From positions 376,480 to 440,479 of the forward strand of contig KN817540.1 in the NCBI GenBank assembly GCA_000827495.1: a stretch of DNA of 64,000 nt, written 5' to 3'. Below are positions 23,801 to 35,425 of the stretch, in pieces. Numbering within the stretch: the stretch's first letter is position 1; the number at the start of each line of letters is the position of its first letter. The DNA comes from Hypholoma sublateritium FD-334 SS-4. Lineage: Eukaryota; Basidiomycota; Agaricomycetes; Agaricales; Strophariaceae. The position numbers were made by a program, and so were the translations under genes. The notes under the pieces are model-generated. The model searched no databases, was not told the DNA's origin, and worked only from the letters and a program-made list of their open reading frames with translations.

Positions 23801-24366
23801 ACACAATTCCTTCGTCGGGTCCCCTGGGTCGGAGCTGTTGTCGACGTCGTCCGGCGCCACCAGGCTCGGGTCGAAGTCCTGATCGAACACGTCGCCCAGC
23901 ACCCCATCGCTGTCAGGCGGGCGGCCTGCACGGAAGTCGGGGAGTGGCTGTTGGTGGTAGTCGTGCGCGCACTTCTCGAGAGCAGATTCGAGGTGCTCAG
24001 CGTACCGACGCCACTCCAAGTAGCGCATCTGGAGCGCCTCGGCGCGCTTGTGCATCGCCTCGAAGTGCTGCTCGGTCCGCGGACCCTTGCGCAGTGGGTT
24101 TTTGGTCCATGCACACTGACATCGACGGTGAGAACCATAGAGATAGTAGAGAAGGGAGCCTCACTTCTTGTTCGCGGCCTTGTTGGCGGCATGGTTGGCA
24201 GACGGGTTTGTTGCCGTCGCATTTGGTCTTCCTGAGGCATTGATCAGTATTTTTCCACGCGCAACGATCGCCAGTGGCCAACCTACTTTCTCGCGCATAC
24301 GTCGCAGGCAGGGTTATACGTACCCCGCCCGCGTGGGTTTCCAGATCCCGACGCCCTTGCTTTCAT
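20869..24366 (-). CDS. Zn2Cys6 transcription factor with fungal-specific MHR domain
   Basis: A nuclear DNA-binding regulator. The ATG at 24366 starts MKARASGSGNPRGRGTYNPA; the binuclear zinc cluster then reads CDVCARKKTKC, DGNKPVC, QPC and REQEC across two introns, giving six cysteines with normal spacing (C-x2-C-x6-C-x6-C-x2-C-x7-C). A coiled region (EALQMRYLEWRRYAEHLESA) follows, as expected for dimerisation. The middle homology region includes RDMYRALSMPAANPVPKTPH, YSPMLHNALVALGLAFLDDP, ILASFHSSQGDQTLGYLYFG and CWSLYVGREFCVAAPPIN. The C-terminal 350 residues are Ser/Pro/Ala-rich and acidic at the end (DMDANMDDGAQWDAWDGSLEF), consistent with an activation domain. It resembles nirA-type regulators in the MHR block, but no target genes can be named. 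It converges on the carboxylesterase. Confidence 0.88.
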
Positions 24367-25849
24367 GGCAATGGCGGTATTAGGTGACTCAATCGTGTGA
24401 GTCAAACGGATTCAAATAAAACAAGCAATAGAATAAACACAAATAGCAATACTAGAGTAGGTGACGATAACAGAGTGGTTGTACGCAATAAGCGGGAGTG
24501 GGGGTGATGGAGTATGCCGTCCGCGATTCCGCCTCTTATAAGGAACTGGAGTAGCAAGGGTGTACTTGGGTGCTTACGCGACGATACAGTTGCCGCTGGT
24601 CCGCTCAGAGGTGTGCCTGTCAATCAGCACAGCATCCAAGGGCGTCAATGCAGGTGCTCCATCGCCGCCTCGTGTTTGCACCTTGCATGCTTAGGAAAAG
24701 CAGTGCAACGCTCTATCGTTGCTGGGAGCAGCAGGACAGCCCCGCCGCGAGCGTCGCGCCCGTGCATTCCCCTGACTTTCGAATTTCCAACGTCTGCGCG
24801 AGGGATGGGCACGGCCGGCGAAATTGACGCATGCGGCCTGATGCGGTACCACCAAAACCGGGCAGCCTTGAGGAAACAACGTGTTTTCCAAGTACATCCA
24901 CTTCAGAACGCGCACGGATCCCGCCTTTCGGCCGATGCCTTCCAGTTTGGGGGTGTGGGGAGCACACCAACGGCGGTCGTTCGCACGCCTCATACCCAAG
25001 ATTAGACCACTGACTGTTGCGCAGTTTCCTAACAGCAAGATACATCATAGATATTCCCGCTGGACCGTCCGGACAGAATTATGACTCACAAATGCAAGAG
25101 TACCCTAGTAGCCCTTCGTATTGGACGTCTGGTTGATGACCGTGCTTGTACCAGCGTTTCGCAGGTGAGTTTCCGATAGGTACCCCACCCATGTTCAATG
25201 GAGATAGATCAATAGTTCAACTCGAGAGTTGCGTACTTACATATAGCGCTTTATTGCCAATAGGAGCAAACCCCGAGCCGCTGTGGAGTCGTGCTGCGAA
25301 AATAATCATTATGCTTTGATATAGTGGTTGAAGTTGACCACATACCGGGCACACGTATTGCAACTGAATGAGAATGAGCAGTGCATGCGCGGTCGGTAGA
25401 TCAGGTGCTGGCAGATCGGCGTAAATTATATGCATGTTAAGTTCAAACGAGTGAAATAATAGAGTGATACCGTCTGTCAGAAGGAAGCACGAGCCGCGCA
25501 ATGATTCTTTCCCTGGAGATAAAGGAGTGAATACACCAAGTACCACGGGGCTTCAGAGAGTAATCAGAACCGCGTTTACGGAAAACCTTGAGCGCTGCTG
25601 GCCATGTGCAAGAAGATGGGAAGAAGCGTTGGTGGGGTGTGAAAAGGGTGCCCATGAGACGAATCTGCAGACAGAGATGAGGCGCAGATAGCAAAGTATC
25701 ACCATGTTCGTGTTCTTAGTATATCATCATATACGTTGAGTGCGGAAACTACCAGTCGGCACGGACCTCTGTTCTATCCTGAGCTATCACCATCCACCCT
25801 TGCAGCAGCTATTTGCATCGCTGGTTACAGAGACAGGGATATGCGTGTA
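24367..25849. other. Intergenic region, about 1.5 kb
   Basis: No gene recognised on either strand despite several overlapping open frames. It holds the promoter of the Zn2Cys6 gene and the 3' part of the uL14m gene. A small final uL14m exon could lie here, because the read-through end at 25850 is not family-like. Confidence 0.4.
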
Positions 25850-26417
25850 TCAGAAACGCGCCGCACGCGATAAATTATGTTTGGTAGCGATAGCAGTAGC
25901 AAAAACAAGCACAATTACACGGTCTAAAACAGCGTTCAGCAAACCGGCGCCACGACAGACAAATGCACATACCCTAGGTGCCAGACTGACGATCTTGCCC
26001 CAGCCCTTCAGGCGCAGGTCCGCAGAAACCATGCCACCAATGCGCGTCCCGAGCATCTCCTTCTTGTTGTTCAGCAGCACGGCGGCGTTGTCGTCGAAGC
26101 GGATGTACGAGCCGTCCGCGCGGCGCACGGGCTTGCGCGTGCGCACGATGACCGCCCGGCGCACGTCACCGCGGCGAACCTTGACGGCGCTGACGGATGC
26201 CTGCGCCGCGGCGGACACGGGCCGCGCCTTCTGCACGACGACGACGATCTCGTCGCCCACGGAACCCCAGCCGTTGTTGACCTTGTTCTTCAGCACGTTG
26301 ACGCACTCTACGAGGAGTGCGCCCGAGTTGTCTATGCACTGGCGTGGTGTTCTTCAGCAGTAAGAGCACATGCCTGCAGCAGAGACGTACGTTCAGCGTT
26401 CCTTTGAGGCCAATCAT
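25850..26417 (-). CDS. MRPL38: Mitochondrial large-subunit ribosomal protein uL14m
   Basis: A component of the mitochondrial 54S subunit (uL14; MRPL38 in yeast). Exon 1 starts at 26417 with MIGLKGTLN. After an intron it continues [71 protein letters not shown] and [20 protein letters not shown], ending SLAPRV. These match uL14 block by block. The homologous part is about 122 aa, a normal size. The open frame then runs on (CAFVCRGAG...) to 25850. The sequence right at APR is AG followed by GTATGTG, a good donor, so the true C-terminus is probably spliced onto a tiny exon further downstream. The gene is divergent from hexokinase with 180 bp between starts. Confidence 0.85.
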
Positions 26418-26597
26418 GGCTGGCAGTGAGGGAGAGCCCGGCGCACGACCAGCGCACATTTTCTGCCGGAGTTCCCACGCGCCCAAATGGGGGTTACTTT
26501 GGGGCCCCCTCGCTTTGGAAATTAGTGTAGCGCTGCTCCACCGCCGCCCTGCTTTTCTTCCGCCCCCACCACCTCCACCTCACATTTATCTGCCACA
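26418..26597. promoter_or_regulatory. 180-bp shared promoter of uL14m and hexokinase
   Basis: The two divergent ATGs are only 180 bp apart. The hexokinase side is strongly pyrimidine-rich (about 26545-26590), a common feature upstream of fungal start sites. The two genes must share this space for both promoters. Confidence 0.55.
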
Positions 26598-28863
26598 ATG
26601 GTTCTGTCGAGGCGCGGAAGCGGCAGCGTCACCCTCCCAACGGGGCAGACACTCGCGATCCACACGCGGACCCACGATGAGGAGGATCTCCCTCATGCAA
26701 CGAAGAAGTGCGTCGCGTTGATTATCCCAAGGCAGAGAAGGACCAACGAGCACGTTGTGCTGTCACCCACAGGACGATGTCCGATCACTTACGGCGCTTC
26801 GAGAGCATGTAAGCTGTGATAATTCTCCAAGGATCACCCCCGCACCCCAGATCGAGCTAATCTAATCGCTGCTAGATTCACGCTCACACCGCAGCGCATG
26901 CGCATGATCGTTGAGGCGTTCAAAGAGACGCTGGAACTGGGGCTGGAGCAGTCAGGGCAGATTGTGGTGCGTACCGGCGACGTTATCACACCAGAACTAC
27001 TCCCGGGCCACTGCAGCTCGCCGGGCCACTGATGCATCCCTCTGCAGCCCATGATACCTACATTTGTATTTGGCTGGCCGACGGGGCAGGAGAAGGGCGA
27101 CTACCTCGCACTGGACCTCGGTGCGTCTCCCGTGCGTGATGGCCACCGAGCCCCTAATGCTTGATAAACGAATAGGCGGGACGAATCTGCGCGTGTGCCT
27201 GGTCACAGTGCAAGGCGACGGGAAATTCGAGATCACGCAGTCGAAGTACCGGCTGACGGAGGATCAGAAGCAGGACGACGGACAGAAGCTGTTCGACTTC
27301 TGCGCAGAGTGTCTACAAACCTTTATTAGCACGAGCATGTCGCCGGAAGGGAGCTCGCAGCTCCAGGACGGGCACAAAATACCGCTTGGGTTCACAGTGA
27401 GTCTTTACGTCCTTCCTTGTAGAGAGGAGGCGCGCTGATTGGCACACTTTTGTGCTAGTTTTCATACCCTTGCACGTGAGTCTGTGAGCCTCCTAGCAAA
27501 GGAAATACTGAATGTTCTCGAAGGCAAGAACGCATCGATCATGGTATTCTTATTCGGTGGACGAAAGGATTCGGGGCCGACAATACCGAAGGCCATGACG
27601 TCGCTGCTATGTTCCGCAAATCCCTCGAGAAATACGTAGGCCTTCGTCGAATCAGATCGCTGGAATTTCATTTGACGGCTATTAATTCCAGCAACTCCCC
27701 GTAGATCTTACGGCGCTTATCAACGACACCACCGGCACTCTCATCGCATCGCACTATGTTAATCCAAAAACCAGAGTAGCGTGCATTTTTGGAACAGGCT
27801 GTAACGCAGCATACATGGAGGACGTTGCGGACATCCCCAAAATGAAAGGCCTGAACATCGATCCCAAAGCGCAAATGGCAATTAATTGTGAATGGGTACG
27901 TAGTTCAGACAATTTACCTTTGTCCATTGACCGATCGTGCTTCAGGGTGCTTTTGATTCGTTCGAACATGAACATCTGCCTCGCACCAAATACGACACTA
28001 TTGTGGATGAAACATCGAACAAGCCAGGTGAACAAGCATTTGAGGTAGGTTGCTAACATATCATACATTGCTCTAGGGGTAATTGATAATTTTCAGAAAC
28101 TTATCTCTGGCCGCTACCTCGGAGAAATCCTGCGACTCGTCATTTGTGAACTTATTGATGAAGGTATCTTATTCTTGGGACAGAACACCTACAAGCTCGA
28201 GAGTCCCTATGTCTTCGAGACGGCGTTCTTGTCGCTCATGGAAAGGTGTGTGATGTATCACAAGGAACCAATCACCTTTGCTAAAACTATTTCGGCGAAC
28301 AGCGACCCCACAGACGAGCTCCTGATGATCATCGGAATCTTTTCACACTTCTTCGCCGTCGAGACAACGCTCGCTGAGCGCCAATTTTTCCGTGCTCTTG
28401 CACAATTGATCGGCCGACGGGCGGCTAGGCTGAGCGCCTGCGGCATTGCAGCTATTGTCAGCAAGAAAGGATATTTAGACGAAGGGTGCAGTGTCGGTGC
28501 TGATGGTTCACTGTATAATGTAAATTCTATTTTTCTTTTCTCCAAGCGTATACTGACGTCGTAACCGTAGAAATACCCTGGATTCGCGGAAAGAATACAC
28601 GAAGGTTTGGTCGACATCTTCGGCGAACGCGGGAGGTGAGGACTATTCCTGTCTGACAGCGATCGTCGTAACTGACAACCAACTCAATCTTAGGAATATT
28701 GTTACCCACCACGCCGAGGACGGAAGCGGCGTTGGGAGTGCGATCATTGCGGGTACGTCTTCGTCGTGCTCTTCTTACGGTGCTTGCTGATGCGCATATT
28801 TTTATGACACGCTCAGCCATGACGAATAAAAGACGGGAACAAGGTCTCTACCCGAATCTATGA
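26598..28863 (+). CDS. HXK: Hexokinase
   Basis: Phosphorylates hexoses with ATP in the cytosol as the first step of glycolysis. Starts MVLSRRGSGSVTLPTGQTLA. It continues after two introns with SDHLRRFESIFTLTPQRMRM, then PMIPTFVFGWPTGQEKGDYL and the phosphate-1 block ALDLGGTNLRVCLVTVQGDG. The sugar-binding region LGFTFSYPCTQERIDHGILI is split by two short introns. RWTKGFGADNTEGHDVA follows, then INDTTGTLIASHYV (catalytic Asp), the adenosine-binding FGTGCNAAYMED, and the C-terminal HHAEDGSGVGSAIIAAMTNK. The stop is TGA at 28861-28863. About eleven short introns are present and the family blocks read in frame through the plausible junctions. Length near 500 aa is typical. I cannot tell from sequence whether it also acts in glucose signalling. 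Confidence 0.92.
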
Positions 28864-29101
28864 GGATATTAGTATATATGCATCTTGTTTCCCCCAATTG
28901 ACATTCCCCACACCCTATGCCTTGAGATAGAAGTCGCCCCGACTTTATGTATTCGCTGTCAACCTCGTAACCACTCTGTACAATACCGGACTGTCAGGCA
29001 ATCAAATATCGAAACTTCAACTTTCGTTAGCTATCCCTTCCAAGTTTTAACGCAAAAATGAGCGCGCGCGTGGAGGCGCGCGGGTGCATATCACAAAGTA
29101 T

Positions 29102-29191
29102 GCTGGGATGGCCGAGTGGTTAAGGCGAGTGATTTGAATTCTCATTATCACTTGGTGTTTCACCGCGTAGGTTCAAACCCTGCTTCCAGCG
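29102..29191 (+). tRNA. tRNA-Ser (anticodon UGA) with short intron
   Basis: The acceptor stem GCTGGGA pairs with TTCCAGC (29184-29190), followed by discriminator G. The D arm is TGGCCGAGTGGTTAAGGCG. The anticodon stem AGTGA/TCACT encloses a loop with anticodon TGA and an apparent 8-nt intron after position 37. A long class-II variable arm follows (GGTG-TTT-CACC), then a T arm GTAGG-TTCAAAC-CCTGC. A TTTT run at about 29197-29200 fits a Pol III terminator. The class-II arm supports serine. Confidence 0.88.
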
Positions 29192-29739
29192 AATTCTTTT
29201 GCTTCCGCGAAGGCTGAATCAATAAATTTTTATTGATTTTTTGCAAATTGCCAGTGGCCAGGCCCACGGTCCACGGCGCAAAAAGTGGGAACTGGAGCTT
29301 TGAAATTAAGACTTGGATTCTCCAAATCAGCCCAACCTTGAAGTTGGGTTTCGCGTACTATCCTGACAAGTATGAGATGCTTCCGCGATACTTGCACGGC
29401 TGCTGGAGTGGTATGGACCCACAGAGCCTACTTAGTGAATGTCCAAATATTTCCTCCAAGTTAAACCAGTGAACATTAAATCAACCATTCAGAAAGCATC
29501 TCAATTTATTTCATCCGAGAGGTGGCTTAGAGCCCTTCCAAACGTCACAATTCAAAGAAAGGTGTAAGTAACGTAATGATATCTGCTGGGCGCCTATCTA
29601 ACGGCCATTGGGTCAATCGACAGACTCGGGCCTATTTCTTCTACTTCATTGACCCGCCGGCACTTTTAGTAATACAAATGGGCGTGAGCCATGTCATGTA
29701 CACCGAAAACCGCACCCAGAATGGATCTTCAAGTATATA
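29192..29739. other. Spacer between tRNA-Ser and the GST gene
   Basis: No gene recognised beyond the Pol III terminator T-run just after the tRNA. It should include the 3' UTR of the minus-strand GST gene. Confidence 0.4.
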
Positions 29740-30495
29740 TCAGTCAAGGGGCCGTGCACCGACCGACAACGTCCCCTCAGCGGTAGCCTTCACCGCGTCC
29801 AAGGTATCCATCTGCGCGGCCCATCTCTTCAATCGGTCACTCACTAGCCTCCATTCTGGTACTGCCCTCAGGTCTGCCAGAAGAGGGAAGAGGAAGAAAT
29901 CTGCCCAGGTCAACTGTTCTCCGAAAACGAAGCCATCTGGGGCCATTAGGGACTCGGCAACCGCTAGGTAGCGCTCGAGTTCGACCACACCGGCTTTGAT
30001 CTGGTCCTGGACTTCAGCTTCGGACAATACCCCTTCATCTAGCGCTTTGACGCGCGGCTTCACCACAGTGTGTTCGATCATGGGAAATCCTGTTTGGATA
30101 ATGAATATAATGCAGATGGGTAAATTTACCATAAGTCGTTCATCAAGGCATCACGAACCGTAGGAGGCTGCAAAGCTGACGAACTCCCACATTTTCTCCG
30201 GCATCACAGCATCGCTGCCGACCTGCACATGCAACGAAGGCTCGGGGGCGACTCGATCGATGAAGCGCACGATGGCCTGGCTCTCGCGCAGCTTGACGTT
30301 GACTTTCTTCCCGTCGATCTCGTGGATTATGAGCGTTGGGAGATACGCGAACGGGTGGGCTTCCTGAGCGATCCGGGTCTGCGGCTTTGTCGCGATTTGG
30401 CTGTACTTTAGCTTTTTGTACTGCAAGCCGAGTGCGATCGTCCGCGTGAACGTCGAGAATGCGGTGCCGATCAGTGTATAGGGCGGGTCTGTCAT
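29740..30495 (-). CDS. Glutathione S-transferase-like protein
   Basis: A cytosolic glutathione-dependent enzyme likely acting on electrophiles or peroxides. The ATG at 30495 starts MTDPPYTLIGTAFSTFTRTI; FSTFTRT is the strand-helix turn that usually holds the catalytic Ser/Tyr/Cys. The N-terminal thioredoxin-like domain then shows HPFAYLPTLIIHEIDGK (cis-Pro region) and RESQAIVRFIDRVAPEP (the E-S-x-A-I glutathione contact). After an intron near 30070-30155 the helical C-terminal domain follows, with LERYLAVAESLMAPDGFVFG and QLTWADFFLFPLLADL, ending LSVGARPLD. Length is about 220 aa, normal for the family. The class cannot be fixed from motifs alone. Confidence 0.87.
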
Positions 30496-32503
30496 CGCTA
30501 TTCAGATGTCACGACAGGTGCAGTCGTCGTCAGGTTGTGAGGGGCAGTAAGATCTGCATTTATCTTTGACTTATAAGCACGTATTGAGAGAGATGAGTCA
30601 GCCAGTTGACTGCTAAGTAAAGAAAGAAGTGTGAACTGTAATTGGGCTACAGATTGAACCGGTCATTTAGGAGCTGCATGAGATGAGAATTGGACCAATT
30701 CACAGGAGAAATTTTTTTGTGGGAAAGGCCTATGAGAACCGGAAGAATCGTGTGTATAGGCAGCTGGGGCTTAGAACCCCTGATGCGCAAGGATGTGGTG
30801 GTGGTGGTAAGGAAGGTCGAACTTGAAGGTAGTTCGGAGGTTGCAAAATATCGCACATAATTCCAACTCCGAAAAACTCCGCGCTTCTCGCCGAAATTTT
30901 CGTTTCTATGCCGTCATGCTCGACCACAATACACGGTCATTCCTCTGCTTTGCTTTCGCACTTTTATTTTCCCATAAAACGCCCTGCATTAGTCCTCTTT
31001 GATTTCTCAGAAGAGAGATTTGGCAAGAGGCCACCGCTGTTCAAAGCCGTCGCAGAATTCCCTCATATCCAAAATGCGACAGCAAAACGACTCTGGTTCG
31101 CGCTTGCTCCAAGGAACCCTCACTAGCTGCTCTTGTGTGTAGTTTCAATGATGGGAAAAGAGTCTTCGCGGATTGTTTGCACTCGCTGTCTCGAAGACCT
31201 CCTACGACTAGCATGATGCATCACAGTGAAGGCCTTCGAGTCTCGGCATATCAACTTTTCGCTCTTTATAGTCACATTCCGCTGGCGGCTAGACAAATCG
31301 TGGCTCGTTCTCGCTACTTCCGTGATCATCCCATAATCAAAATCAATCAACGAACGTGACCTTCTCCGACTCCCCAGTTAATTACTTTTCGCTGACACCT
31401 GCCAGCAAGACCCGACACAGCATCTCTGTAAAGGACAAGTTCGTACCCTCTAAAAGCGCACACCATCCTACACATTCTATGTATCAACTCGCTTGTCAGA
31501 TAATTATCTCGCTTTCGATTTTACATTGCTTACCCGCAAGGCTTGGCAACGCATCTCCGTTGTATGTACCTGTTTCACGCCCACTTTGACAGACGCACAG
31601 CGCGGAGGGCGGTGTAGGTACAGGTTCCTCCGGGCTCCTTACTCGACTGCTTACCAACTATACCCAAACAAACTGCCTGGTACTTTCAAATTCTTCCACC
31701 TCGCCGGACTAGAGTTCTCTGCGGTCTTTGTGACTGAGGCCATGGTGTTGCGCACATAATATGTTCCCGGACCATCAATCAGCTGTTTCTCGCTTGTACA
31801 AGCGCTTCTGTACCAAGAGGATTTTGCACATGCTCAGGTCTGGATGTACGCGCCTCGCCGGTGCGCCTGTTATACGGATAATTCTAATTCTAGGGCTGTC
31901 GGGGACCCCCTGTGTCTAGAGGTTTGATTGTAGACGTCTGTAGAAGTTCGCTGACAAATATGCCTTTTGTAAACGGATTATGACGGAAGCTAGGCATACC
32001 GCATATATCGCCCTCACGGAACCTAGGATATACAGTGGAATGGAATGCTACGATGTATGTCCTTGCTTCCCGTGGCTTGCACCTTTTTAACAACTCTCAT
32101 GTTAGAAGGGGGTCCTGTTAAACGTTAGGCGCCCAACCCTACTCAGTAAACGTTTATAACGGCCATTTCAAAGTCTACTGAAACGGCCTATGCCATGTGA
32201 GCATTAGATTGCTTCATGCTGACGAGCACGTACCTACTACAACGCACGCAGGACCGCAAAAGTTGTCAAGTATATTATCGCTATCAGTGACCACAAAAGA
32301 AATAATAAGCGAGGTATTAATAACTTTGAAGTTGACTTGAACGGTGCTCATCTCATATGATAGACAGATGGTATTTTGACGGCGGACCGAGTCCCTCACT
32401 ATCACACTTCTAGGAGCCGACGTGCCTGAGCCGGTCGGTATAAGGCCTTCAAGACGATAGCCAGTGGCATAACCGCATAACGGCCCTCGCCTCTTCTACT
32501 AGG
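30496..32503. other. Gene-poor region, about 2 kb
   Basis: I see no recognisable gene. Several small open frames (for example 31356-31589 and 31493-31759 forward) lack family features. It holds the promoters of the GST gene (left) and the first WSC-domain gene (right). Confidence 0.4.
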
Positions 32504-34887
32504 ATGGTCTTCAAGAAACTGCTTGCCTTGTCAGGTTCTGCGTTTGTCAGTCGACGTCGGGGACCTATATATATTTGGAGGCTTACTCAAGATATTCTGC
32601 ATAGATCCATGGGTATGCGTCAGAGGAACTAAACACTCGTCAAACCGCCCCAGCCCTCCCAGCCGGATGGCGGTCTCTCGGCTGCTACAGGTAAAGACTA
32701 AGAATATTTCCACGATGTATACCTTTTTGAAATTCTATCCCAGTGATTCTACTAGCAGCCGCACGCTGCAGACTGCAGCATTTACTGATGTAACGGGAAT
32801 GACTATCGAATCGTGCATTGCATTTTGCACGCCTAGCGCATACCAGTATGCCGGTGTCGAGTTCTCACGTGTATGTGCTTAATTGCCAGTTCAGTGGATT
32901 TCTGCTTAATTATCATGTCGTTGTATAGGAATGCTGTAAGACTTTGGGTCGCATCATATAAAACGATCTGACTCTGACTCTTTTCGCTTTTAGATTGCGA
33001 CAATCTCATAGAATCTACCGGAGCGCCGATTGCAAGTGGATGCAACATGACATGCACCGGAAACTCTGCTGAGATTTGCGGTGGGGCGAACGCGATCAAT
33101 GTATTCTCCTTGTAAGATGTTCGATTATTACTCATCTTCGATCCTTACAGAGGTGTTTGTCATTCGTAGGAACACATCTCCGCCTCCTCCCACTGGGTGG
33201 ACTAGTGCCGGATGCTACTCGTAGGTCGATTGAAATCCATGTTTACTATGTACTACTAATATTCTCTACTTGAAGTGATACGCCTACCTCCCGTACCTTG
33301 AAAGTCGCGTCGTTTACCTCTGTCACCGACATGACGCTCGAGGCATGTGCCGCGTTCTGTACACCGGCGGGATACGAGTTCTTCGGTGTTGAGTTTTCAC
33401 GAGTAAGTTCGTTACTTTCATCCTCAACAGGTGCGGAAATTGAAGGTCATTATATTTAGGAATGCTGTGAGTGTCTCTCGCGTGGTCTTCAAGGCAGAGC
33501 AGCTAAATTTGCCGTATGACACAAGATTGCGACAACGTTATTGAGTCACCGGGAGCCATCGAAACAGACGGTGGCTGCAACATGCCGTGTACTGGTAATT
33601 CTGCAGAAATTTGCGGGGGATCCAGTCGAATCAATATATACCAAAGGTAATGCCGATTTATGGACTACATCGCACATGCCATTGAAAATTGGTACATGGT
33701 AATAGTACGGCCATTTCTACGGCCCCTCCGCCACCGCCGTCGAGCACTACAACCACTGCCACAACCACCAGTGCAAACCCACCGACGCCAACGCCCACTA
33801 TTAAGCAGACTGCCGGTACGTATCAATATAAGGGCTGCTTCGAGTACGTCTCGTCATATTCGGCGTGCTCTTTAAAGTTGCTGATTATTCGCAGAGACGG
33901 TGTCGCCACAACATGGCGTACACTGGCCAACGGCCTGACCGTTTCCGGAGGTGTCAACGCTGAGAGATGCGCTGCAGCGTGCCAAGCTGCTGGGTTCCCT
34001 CTCGCCGGGCTGGAATTTGGCCAGGAATGCTGTACGATATGATTTCCATTTATATTGTACAATTCGCGAAACTCTGTCTAACCAGTTATATAGGGTGCGA
34101 CACATTTATGGAAATTGTCGACGTTCGCCCGGATTCCGAATGCAACAAGCCGTGTGTAGCAGACTCTACCGAGCTCTGTGGCGCAGGTAGCCGTATTGCT
34201 GTGTACCAGGACACGTCCGCTACTCCGCCTGACCCTCAGCAGTGCTTGACAAACTTCCAGCTATTTTTGATCAGCGCTGTTAACCTCCGGGTGGTGCTCC
34301 CCACTCTTCCCGACGACGACGTCCCCACATGGCTTGGGGGAATCACATTTACTCAAGACACCTCGGTGCCGCAGGTTATCCTCCTCACCAGTGCTGTAAG
34401 CGACTGCCATTCATTTGAAAAATTAGCTGTTGATAACTATATTTCAGGAGAAAGGATCGCCATTGATGAGTTTTTTTATCGGGAATACCGGTAACAACAG
34501 CCAAAACACCCTGGATTTGAACAATGATAATGGGCCGTTCGCTGTTTCCTTGCCCCCCAAGGTTGGCGGCCCTCAGCTTTTCGTTACAGACCCTGTTGGA
34601 TTCGTGTCTGTCAATCCATATAACCAGTATTGTGCGATGGTCAGTGCTCCTTTCGTTATTTTAATATATTGGTTGTCTAATTAAGCTTCCAGCCCAATCC
34701 CGTCGGACTTTATGGTCCATTCATTGGTCCTGCGGTTCTTGCAGTAAACGGACGGAAAGATTTGTGGCACCTGTGCTCAAATACGACTGCATTTGGGCGC
34801 GTTGACCTCGTATACTCTCCGGTTGCGACCAGCACAGATTACACTGCATCTTTATGCGGTCAATTCTTTATCCAGATCGAAATTTGA
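32504..34887 (+). CDS. Secreted protein with three WSC domains and a shared C-terminal domain
   Basis: WSC domains are Cys-rich carbohydrate-binding modules found in cell-wall sensors and secreted fungal proteins. The ATG at 32504 starts a hydrophobic segment (MVFKKLLALSGSAF) that fits a signal peptide; early splicing is uncertain. WSC1 starts ALPAGWRSLGCYSDSTSSRT and contains IESCIAFCTPSAYQYAGVEF. WSC2 includes GCYSDTPTSRTLKVASF and LEACAAFCTPAGYEFFGVEF. A Ser/Thr/Pro-rich linker (SSTTTTATTTSANPPTPTP) leads to WSC3, with NAERCAAACQAAGFPLAGLE. A 190-residue C-terminal region follows (CLTNFQLFLI, PYNQYCAMPNPVGLYGPFIG, LCSNTTAFGRVDLVYSPVAT), ending FFIQIEI. This last domain is not one I can name. 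Many short introns fall inside the WSC domains. A paralog in inverted orientation lies at 48682-50582. Confidence 0.8.
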
Positions 34888-35425
34888 TCAGGATGTGGTT
34901 TTTGTTGATGATGTATGACGGTACTCAGTCAAACGAAGCAAGTCGATGATCAAGTGGATTAGTCTCTCTAAACTACGCGCCCTAACCTTTTTAACCCTCA
35001 TGCGCTCCGGAGATCGTGTCGGACTCACGGGCAAGTGAATAGTACTTACTTGAATAGAATGGGGCTTATTATTGGCTTATTAGCATGGCTTCACTTTGGC
35101 TTTACTAGTAACTTATTTGTGACTAATGTGCATTCCAACTTCCAGATTTCAGATTTCTGCGCCGGAAAACGGATTTGTCACTCTCTCTAAGTAGCCTCTC
35201 TGAACTCCTTGTCGCTTTTATATGCCGGCGCAGCCCCGGAGCAGATAAAATAGCCCCTAAGTGATAATTACACTGGATTTGTCAGCAGCACGAGCCTGTG
35301 ATGTAGCTTAATTCAGTTACCCACTTGATCTGCTTGTTAAACTCATCCATCCGCTCCTCTCCTTAGTGCGAATCCGCCGAGAATACATCCACTAGGAAGC
35401 CTGTAGGGCGAAACTTGGGCACGCC
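34888..35425. other. Intergenic spacer before Atg1
   Basis: No gene recognised. Around 35060-35130 there is a local run of similar short words (GGCTTATTAGC, GGCTTTACTAG, AACTTATTTG) of unknown meaning. It should hold the Atg1 promoter. Confidence 0.4.

Noticed and set aside
31493..31759. Possible WSC fragment (short LAGLEFS-like match)
   Set aside because: Only a few residues match and no cysteine pattern is present; most likely chance.
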